Assembly: GCA_046542915.1 (NCBI GenBank)
Contig: JBKHAI010000002.1
Location: 1-28,602 of the forward strand
Length of the DNA stretch: 28,602 nt
Origin: SKVL01 sp046542915
Lineage (GTDB): Bacteria; Patescibacteriota; Minisyncoccia; Phycocordibacterales; CSBR16-193
Direction of reading: 5' to 3'
Under the pieces are notes generated by a model, which saw only the letters and a program-made list of their open reading frames with translations, was not told the DNA's origin and did no database searches. Of this stretch, positions 23,466-28,602 are shown in pieces (the stretch's first letter is position 1; every line of letters starts with the position of its first letter). The position numbers were made by a program, and so were the translations under genes.

Positions 23466-24296
23466 ATGTCGGTTATTCAGAAAACAAGGGAAGAACTCCA
23501 AGGTATCCATTCCATTCAGACCCTCTCCGGGGTAATGAGGGACCTTTCTGTCAGTAGGGTTCAGCAGTTGAGAGCGGACTTTCAAAAGAACCTTGATTTC
23601 TATAACGAGATAGAAGATTTCTATAATAAGGTCCAAAATTTGATCAATGAATATTACGCCGGTATGGCGGCAGAGATGCGCAAACGCCCGACGGCCAATA
23701 TAGCCATAACTTCCAATCATCGTTTTTACGGATCACTTAATAAAGAAGTAATGGATCTTTTTGTAAAAAACTTTGGGGAAGCCGACGATCATATAGTCAT
23801 AGGAAAAACCGGCGAGGGGTATATGGGATCCAGTGAACATTATGATAAATGTAAATTCATCTCTTTTGAAGATGATAATCCCAGCAGATGGGAGATGCAT
23901 AAGATAGTCAGCTTGGTTAAAAGTTTCAGTCGTGCCGTGGTCTTCTTTCCTCAGTATCGGACTCCTTTTCATCAGGAGGCGGCCACTATGGACATTGTGC
24001 GTTTGGTTGAAAAGAAGGAAGCCGACCCTGGTGCATTAAGTGAGTATATCTTTGAACCGGATCTGCCTTTGATACATGACTTCTTTTCAACTCAGGTGCA
24101 GTTCGTTCTGGTTCAGAGAATAATGTTAGAGACCGATCTTTCTCGTACCGCTACTCGTTTGGTCAGAATGGATAGTGCCGAGAGTGCTGCCGCCGATATG
24201 TATCAGGACAAGAAAAAGGAATTACGTGATAATATACAAAGACAGTTGGATATACAACTTTTTGAATCCATATCGGGTCATAAAAAATGGAAATAA
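23466..24296 (+). CDS. atpG: F-type ATPase subunit gamma, divergent
   Basis: This 276-residue central-stalk subunit has an N-terminal helix with I-H-S-I-Q-T-L-S-G-V-M-R-D-L-S, matching the family's first coiled-coil strand. Its C-terminal helix contains R-L-V-R-M-D-S-A-E-S-A-A-A-D-M, equivalent to the family A-S-R-M-x-A-M-x-x-A-x-x-N-A segment. The middle domain is little conserved. A TATAAT at 23440-23445 and four T before the ATG suggest its own promoter. It overlaps the beta reading frame by 10 bp if beta starts at 24287, or by 1 bp (TAATG) if beta starts at 24296, so the two are translationally coupled. Confidence 0.82.
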   Translation: MSVIQKTREELQGIHSIQTLSGVMRDLSVSRVQQLRADFQKNLDFYNEIEDFYNKVQNLINEYYAGMAAEMRKRPTANIAITSNHRFYGSLNKEVMDLFVKNFGEADDHIVIGKTGEGYMGSSEHYDKCKFISFEDDNPSRWEMHKIVSLVKSFSRAVVFFPQYRTPFHQEAATMDIVRLVEKKEADPGALSEYIFEPDLPLIHDFFSTQVQFVLVQRIMLETDLSRTATRLVRMDSAESAAADMYQDKKKELRDNIQRQLDIQLFESISGHKKWK

Positions 24297-25690
24297 TGGA
24301 GAACAAGAAAATGAAATTTTTAGGAAGGGTGCAAGGACTGCGAGGGCAGGTGGTTCGTGTCGTATGCGAGACGGACTATCGTCCGGCTGTTCGGGAGCTT
24401 CTGATGGCGGAAGGTGAGGATGGAGCTTATATGGAGGTCTACTCTTATCTGGATGATCATACTATAAATGCTTTGCTTTTATCTTCTCCACGTTCGGTGT
24501 CGCGCTATACTCGAGTGGCAACGACCGGCGGGCAGATCTCGTTTCCGGTCGGGAAGGGTGTACTGGGGAGAGTTATGAATCTGTACGGGAAGCCGCAAGA
24601 TGAGAAAGGTGCTATTAAAGTAACATCAACTCGATCCATATACACTGAAGCCGGAGACGTGAATAAATTTAAGGCGCCGGATCTTAAGATCCAAGAGACC
24701 GGTATCAAAGCAATTGATTTCTTTGCTCCGCTACCTCGTGGTGGCAAGCTGGGAATAATCGGAGGCGCCGGGGTCGGTAAGACCGTTCTGCTTACCGAAC
24801 TGCTTCACAATATTGAGCAACAGAAAGACACCGTATCTATATTTGCCGGTATCGGTGAAAGGGTCAGGGAAGGCCATGAACTCTGGAAGACCCTGGAGAG
24901 TAATGGGCTTATAGAAAAGACCGCGATGATAATGGGTAATGTCAATGAGAATGCTGCAGTTCGTTTCCGAGTGGCATGGGCCGCCGCTTCTTTGGCCGAG
25001 TATTTTCGTGACGAGGAAAAGCAGAACGTTCTCTTCTTTGTTGATAATATGTTTCGTTTTGTCCAGGCCGGAGGTGAGCTTTCAACACTGTTGGGTAACA
25101 TACCATCCGAGTTCGGATATCAACCAACTTTACAGACTGAGGTGGCTCAATTTGAAGATCGCATCAAAAGCACGGCGGACCGATATATTACCTCGGTCCA
25201 AACAGTTTACGTACCGGCAGATGAATTGACCAATCCGGTTGTTTCAACAACTTTACCCCATCTTGATGCCGCGATAGTTTTGTCTCGAGACGTGGCTCAG
25301 GAGGGAAGGTTACCGGCAATTGATCCTTTTAGATCTCAGTCATCTATTGTCACTAAAACCGATCTGGGAGAGAAACACTATCGTGCCGTGACCAAAGCCG
25401 TGGAGCTTTTAAATCAATTTAGCCGTTTAAACCGAATAGTTGCCATCGTCGGTGAAGAAGAGTTATCGGTTGAGAACAGAAAAATTTACCGAAGAGCTAG
25501 GCAGTTAATGAACTATATGACCCAGCCTTTCTTCTCCGCCAAGGTCCACACTGGTCGGGAAGGTAAGTTTGTTAAAAGGGAAGATCTGGTCAATGATGTT
25601 TGTGAAATTGTTACCGGCTCATTTGACGATCTTCTGGCAGAGGATTTCAAGTTCATCGGTGATCTGAAAGACGCCGGAATTAAGAAATAG
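24287..25690 (+). CDS. atpD: F-type ATPase subunit beta
   Basis: This 467-residue catalytic subunit appears fully functional. The P-loop is GGAGVGKT (159-166), the catalytic glutamate E191 lies in G-E-R-V-R-E-G, and Walker B is V-L-F-F-V-D-N (D253). G-Y-Q-P-T-L and S-I-T-S-V-Q-like (Y-I-T-S-V-Q-T-V-Y-V-P-A-D-E-L-T) segments and a Q-P-F-F-S-A-K-V-H-T-G C-terminal region are present. The DELSEED element, which contacts gamma and epsilon, is changed to EELSVEN. The start may be 24287 or the internal Met at 24296, whose ATG overlaps the gamma stop. It is the last plus-strand gene of the locus; epsilon lies about 510 bp away in opposite orientation. Confidence 0.93.
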   Translation: MEIMENKKMKFLGRVQGLRGQVVRVVCETDYRPAVRELLMAEGEDGAYMEVYSYLDDHTINALLLSSPRSVSRYTRVATTGGQISFPVGKGVLGRVMNLYGKPQDEKGAIKVTSTRSIYTEAGDVNKFKAPDLKIQETGIKAIDFFAPLPRGGKLGIIGGAGVGKTVLLTELLHNIEQQKDTVSIFAGIGERVREGHELWKTLESNGLIEKTAMIMGNVNENAAVRFRVAWAAASLAEYFRDEEKQNVLFFVDNMFRFVQAGGELSTLLGNIPSEFGYQPTLQTEVAQFEDRIKSTADRYITSVQTVYVPADELTNPVVSTTLPHLDAAIVLSRDVAQEGRLPAIDPFRSQSSIVTKTDLGEKHYRAVTKAVELLNQFSRLNRIVAIVGEEELSVENRKIYRRARQLMNYMTQPFFSAKVHTGREGKFVKREDLVNDVCEIVTGSFDDLLAEDFKFIGDLKDAGIKK

Positions 25691-26200
25691 TTTACAATTT
25701 TTAACTGAGCTTTCCTTTTTTAAAAATTGACGATCAGTACATAAATTGCACAATTTATGGCTTATATCGGCCATATCTCGGAAGTATCGGAAACATATAT
25801 TAACAAAATAGAGCGAGTTATTCTTTAAATCAGCCGCTAGGACCTGCCGAGTAGAGGTTTATAAGATCTTGATCTATAATATAGCGCTCTTTGTTAAATA
25901 CGGTTGACTAGAACAGGTCATTCCGCAAGTTAAACTTATTGTTCATTGGGGCAAAATAACATCTGAACTTATCTTGTAAAGAACAATTATTAGATCTTAA
26001 TGATATTTCCAGTCTATTGCGTCGGGATTTAATAGAATTTATTTAATTTTATTACTTTCTAAAGGCTAAGATATAATAAAGTAGTAAAAATTTTTCCTTA
26101 TAAATTAAGTAAGAATATTTGAATATTTGAATTTAATATTGTTTTTCATCACTATCTTAAAGGCTCAGCTCTCAAATTAAATGTCGGGCTGTAAAAATTT
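25691..26200. other. Gene-free spacer between atpD and inverted atpC
   Basis: About 510 bp of AT-rich sequence contains no plausible gene on either strand and no tRNA. It contains the A/T inverted repeat at 25695-25729, a longer-range inverted repeat (AACAA..AGAGCG at 25802-25815 pairing with CGCTCTTTGTT at 25885-25895), and short tandem GAATATTT units near 26113. In an otherwise compact genome this length is unusual. Confidence 0.55.
25695..25729 (+). terminator. Possible atpD terminator
   Basis: CAATTTTTAA and TTAAAAATTG form a perfect 10-bp inverted repeat around a 15-nt loop, 5 bp after the atpD stop. The stem is almost all A/T and no T-run follows, so termination strength is doubtful. 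Confidence 0.3.
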
Positions 26201-26482
26201 TTAAACTCCGGCGTATATTTTGACCTGGTTGTTTTCGGCGTAAAGCACTGAGCGAGGGAAAGAGAACTCCTCTTTTTTATTATCAGTATGGACTGTGATC
26301 GGGGAGTCTTTAAGTATGGTAATGAAGTTTGCGTGTTGGGGTAGGATGTCAAAAAAACCGGTAGTATTTTCTGCCGAGATGGCTTTGGCACTTCCTTCCC
26401 AAAGAACTTCTCCTAAGGATATTATACGCACGTTTAGATATTCATCTTCACTTTTTTTGCTCTGCTCTTTTTCATTTGCCAT
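26201..26482 (-). CDS. atpC: F-type ATPase subunit epsilon, N-terminal domain only
   Basis: This 93-residue protein has the epsilon beta-sandwich pattern: L-N-V-R-I-I-S-L-G-E-V-L-W-E-G-S-A-K, then I-S-A-E-N-T-T-G-F-F-D-I-L-P-Q-H-A-N-F-I-T and a final V-K-I-Y-A-G-V. It lacks the C-terminal helical hairpin that inhibits ATP hydrolysis in many bacteria (usual length 130-140). It has a hydrophilic Lys/Glu N-terminal extension of about 14 residues. Uniquely for this locus it is on the minus strand, separated from atpD by about 510 bp, with its own promoter, so its expression is not coupled to the rest of F1. Confidence 0.85.
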   Translation of the reverse strand: MANEKEQSKKSEDEYLNVRIISLGEVLWEGSAKAISAENTTGFFDILPQHANFITILKDSPITVHTDNKKEEFSFPRSVLYAENNQVKIYAGV

Positions 26483-26488
26483 AAAAAA

Positions 26489-26497
26489 ATTTTATCA
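26489..26497 (-). promoter_or_regulatory. atpC extended -10 promoter
   Basis: On the minus strand TGA TAAAAT ends 6 nt before the atpC ATG, so transcription should begin at or beside the start codon (leaderless), as for several plus-strand genes here. Confidence 0.5.
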
Positions 26498-26528
26498 CAT
26501 TATTATGTATTTAGTTACCTCTAAAATC

Positions 26529-26537
26529 TTATCCACA
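26529..26537 (+). promoter_or_regulatory. Single consensus DnaA box
   Basis: TTATCCACA matches the DnaA-box consensus exactly and lies between the divergent atpC and fibre-protein promoters. It is alone, so it is not an origin; it may be a regulatory site or chance. Confidence 0.35.
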
Positions 26538-26563
26538 CACGATATTTTAGTAATATATATATC

Positions 26564-26572
26564 TGTTAGAAT
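26564..26572 (+). promoter_or_regulatory. Extended -10 promoter for the fibre-like protein gene
   Basis: TGT TAGAAT would give a leader of about 100 nt before the ATG at 26680. The leader contains a cluster of GAGAT-type repeats at about 26614-26645 but no Shine-Dalgarno sequence next to the start. Confidence 0.45.
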
Positions 26573-26679
26573 ATATACTAAAGAGGCAAAAGAGGTGTAG
26601 GAAGTTTTCGTGGGAGATTCAGAGATAACCGAGATATAGCCGAGATTGGCGAATTTTCTGGAAACACCATTTTCATTTT

Positions 26680-28602
26680 ATGGAAAAAGATCTGAACGAT
26701 AAAAAATTTATTTCCACTCGTGAAGCATCCAAGTTAACGGGTTATACGACTGATTATATCGGGCAACTTTGTCGGGGTGGCTTGGTGATAGCTCGTAAGG
26801 ATGGAAAGGGTTGGTTAGTCCAAGAAGACGATCTTTTAAGATACAAAGAAGGTATCTCTTTAGGTATTCCTCAATATGAAAATAAACCGGGAAACCCGAA
26901 AGTATCAGGTCCGGTAGAAAGTATTTATAATAAAAGATCTTCAAATACTGATACTGATAACATTAAAAATATATCTTCTTCAGCACCACTTGGTTATACT
27001 TCACACTCTAAAGTAGCGGTTGCTGGATCGGATCCTTATGGAAGAGATGAAGTAAAAGTGTCTGAAAGTATGTCAGCGAAAAATACTTCGGGTGAAAAAA
27101 ATTCAGGATCGCAAATACCGCCTTCCGCTAAACTGGAGCAGATATATAAAGATACTATTCAAAGACTATTTCTTCAGACCCTAGCGATCATCTTACTCTT
27201 TTTGTTTTTTGGTTTAAGTGCGGTAGCCGGAGTTCAATCACTTCGCACAACGGATCTGGGCGATAAGGTTATATCGTCCACGCGGGATTCTTTGGCGAAT
27301 ACTTTTCCGGCCTTGTTTGATCTTTTTAGTTCGGAAGAAGAACCTTCGGGTTCAATGTTAGCTCAGGCCACCCCAACACCCGATGATGACGGATCTGCAC
27401 AAGAACCCTCTCCGGAGTTCATTTCTCCTTGGCAGTTTGAAGGAGTTGGTGAGGTCTCAGCCGGTGATGCTTTTCTTCAGGTAGCGCAAGGTCAGGGCTC
27501 GCTTGAGATAAATGTTGATACTCTTTTAAGTTCGGATCTAGAGGTACTTGGAGACGCAACTTTTCAAGCGGTAGATATTTTGGGTCCCTTTAGTGTAGAA
27601 GGACTTTTTACCGCCGCTGGTGGCTTAAACGTTATCGGTCCGGCGGATCTGGAAACTTTATCTGTTTCCGGAGACGTTACTTTGTCAGGAGTAACCGATA
27701 TTGCCGATCTTACAGTTAGTGGTCCGGGACGTTTTACCGATTCGGTTGTTTTTGAAGATGATGCAGAATTCTTGGAATATACATCTCTGACTGACATGGA
27801 GGTTTTTGGCACTAGCACCTTTCTTGGCACTAGTACCTTCCAAGGGCCTGCAGGTTTTTCGCAACTCACGGTTTCCACCTCTACCGATCTTTTTGGAACC
27901 ACTACTGTTCATGGATCCGGTCATTTTTTGGAGACCATAAATGCTACCGGAGGAATGCTTACCGGCGGAGCTGATATTAACCTCCAAGGAGGACGTCTTC
28001 TGGGTACTGATCTTGTTATGGACGTTGAGGCCGGTAATAAGATATCTGTAAATGAAGTTGAAGATGGAGTTTTTCGTATAAGTTCAACTGCCGGAAGTGG
28101 AGCCCCTACCGCCGGTGAGGATATCGCTGTTGATGGCAGAGAGGTTTCTAACATTTCCACCATAGGATCCGTTGCGGGTAGAACTTCCGGAATATCATGG
28201 GACGAGGATCTGGAGCGGATGACCATAGGGGGAACCTCAACGCTGGATCATGGTTTGGATATAGAAGGAACTCTTTCTGTATCTGGAACTACCACCTTGG
28301 CCGGTGTAACTTATACATGGCCGGACGACGACGGCTTGGCGGATCATGTCCTTACCACTGACGGCAGTGGTGGTCTGGAATGGAAAAATGCTGATAGTTT
28401 GGGAGCCGTCTTTACCCTATATCTGGAAGGCGACTCCGGCGACACTCAGGAGATCGAAGACCAAGATACTGTCACCATCTCAGGCGGCACCGGCATCTCC
28501 ACCTTAGCCGAGGATGCTGACAGCATACGGATAGATCTTGACGACACCGAGGTAACCCCCGACGAATACGGCACCGCCTCATCCACCACTGTCTTCACCG
28601 TC
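26680..28602 (+). CDS. HTH-anchored tail-fibre-like surface protein (3' end outside window)
   Basis: The reading frame is open from 26680 to the window end (641 codons). Residues about 9-58 form a MerR/excisionase-like helix-turn-helix (I-S-T-R-E-A-S-K-L-T-G-Y-T and G-L-V-I-A-R-K-D-G-K-G-W-L-V). A polar linker follows, then one membrane helix (about 163-185) and a long Gly/Thr/Ser-rich region of short beta-strand repeats (for example L-S-V-S-G-D-V-T-L-S-G, G-T-S-T-F-L-G-T-S-T-F-Q-G). This resembles phage tail-fibre or beta-helical CPR surface proteins, which often end in a self-cleaving chaperone domain. The HTH end should be inside the cell and the fibre outside. Codon use becomes richer in C-ending codons after about 28430. 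Surface adhesion is inferred. Confidence 0.75.
   Translation, partial: MEKDLNDKKFISTREASKLTGYTTDYIGQLCRGGLVIARKDGKGWLVQEDDLLRYKEGISLGIPQYENKPGNPKVSGPVESIYNKRSSNTDTDNIKNISSSAPLGYTSHSKVAVAGSDPYGRDEVKVSESMSAKNTSGEKNSGSQIPPSAKLEQIYKDTIQRLFLQTLAIILLFLFFGLSAVAGVQSLRTTDLGDKVISSTRDSLANTFPALFDLFSSEEEPSGSMLAQATPTPDDDGSAQEPSPEFISPWQFEGVGEVSAGDAFLQVAQGQGSLEINVDTLLSSDLEVLGDATFQAVDILGPFSVEGLFTAAGGLNVIGPADLETLSVSGDVTLSGVTDIADLTVSGPGRFTDSVVFEDDAEFLEYTSLTDMEVFGTSTFLGTSTFQGPAGFSQLTVSTSTDLFGTTTVHGSGHFLETINATGGMLTGGADINLQGGRLLGTDLVMDVEAGNKISVNEVEDGVFRISSTAGSGAPTAGEDIAVDGREVSNISTIGSVAGRTSGISWDEDLERMTIGGTSTLDHGLDIEGTLSVSGTTTLAGVTYTWPDDDGLADHVLTTDGSGGLEWKNADSLGAVFTLYLEGDSGDTQEIEDQDTVTISGGTGISTLAEDADSIRIDLDDTEVTPDEYGTASSTTVFTV

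Noticed and set aside
25691..26200. tRNA or degraded gene in the atpD-atpC gap
   Set aside because: No cloverleaf with a GTTCRANNC-like arm was seen and no frame resembles a protein fragment; only inverted repeats could be supported.
26529..26537. DnaA box as a replication origin marker
   Set aside because: A single box with no cluster, no dnaA or dnaN gene and no AT-rich unwinding element next to it.
27564..28226. Minus-strand frames of about 100 codons within the fibre gene
   Set aside because: They are antisense to a continuous plus-strand coding frame with coherent repeats, and are Ser/Pro/Thr-rich as expected from reversed Gly/Thr codons.

Overview
The window looks like a chromosomal segment from a Candidate Phyla Radiation (Patescibacteria) bacterium, most likely Parcubacteria-like. 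This assignment is inferred from overall character, since no rRNA is present. The supporting signs are very compact all-forward gene strings, trimmed housekeeping enzymes (a two-subunit PheRS without its usual tRNA-binding appendages), an adenosylcobalamin-type ribonucleotide reductase, a DUF5752-like protein, and long tail-fibre-like surface proteins. UGA ends several genes (7706-8596, 7308-7673, 8606-9616), so the UGA=Gly code of Gracilibacteria/SR1 is excluded. No gene has a recognisable Shine-Dalgarno sequence. Many starts are either leaderless behind an extended -10 (TGnTAnnAT) or directly preceded by a run of T.

Layout. 1-188: palindromic terminator and promoter. 189-1958: two membrane proteins (DedA/VTT and AI-2E/PerM families). 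1977-7261: an alpha-glucan module (GT4/GT5-like synthase, GH57, an acidic DUF5752-like protein, GH15). 7308-11078: a 4-TM holin-family membrane protein, MYG1-like hydrolase, ObgE and GatB. 11127-11693 (minus): RNase P RNA carrying three near-identical palindromic hairpin elements. 11905-15042: pheS, pheT and a DUF192 protein. 15256-17550: class II ribonucleotide reductase.

17640-26482 holds an unusual F-type ATPase locus. It begins with two secreted or membrane proteins that share a fibre-like domain. The second ends in a hairpin resembling F0 subunit c but lacking the ion-carrying carboxylate. Then come a long b-like subunit, delta, a divergent alpha with an altered P-loop and no N-terminal delta-binding helix, gamma, and an apparently catalytically intact beta. 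After about 510 bp without a gene, a short epsilon gene lies on the opposite strand. No subunit a and no normal subunit c gene is in the window. 26680 to the end: an incomplete gene for a fibre-like surface protein with a cytoplasmic helix-turn-helix domain ahead of its membrane anchor.

The most distinctive observations are the repeat-bearing RNase P RNA and the non-canonical F1 ATPase locus, which could be an F1 motor coupled to an atypical membrane sector.
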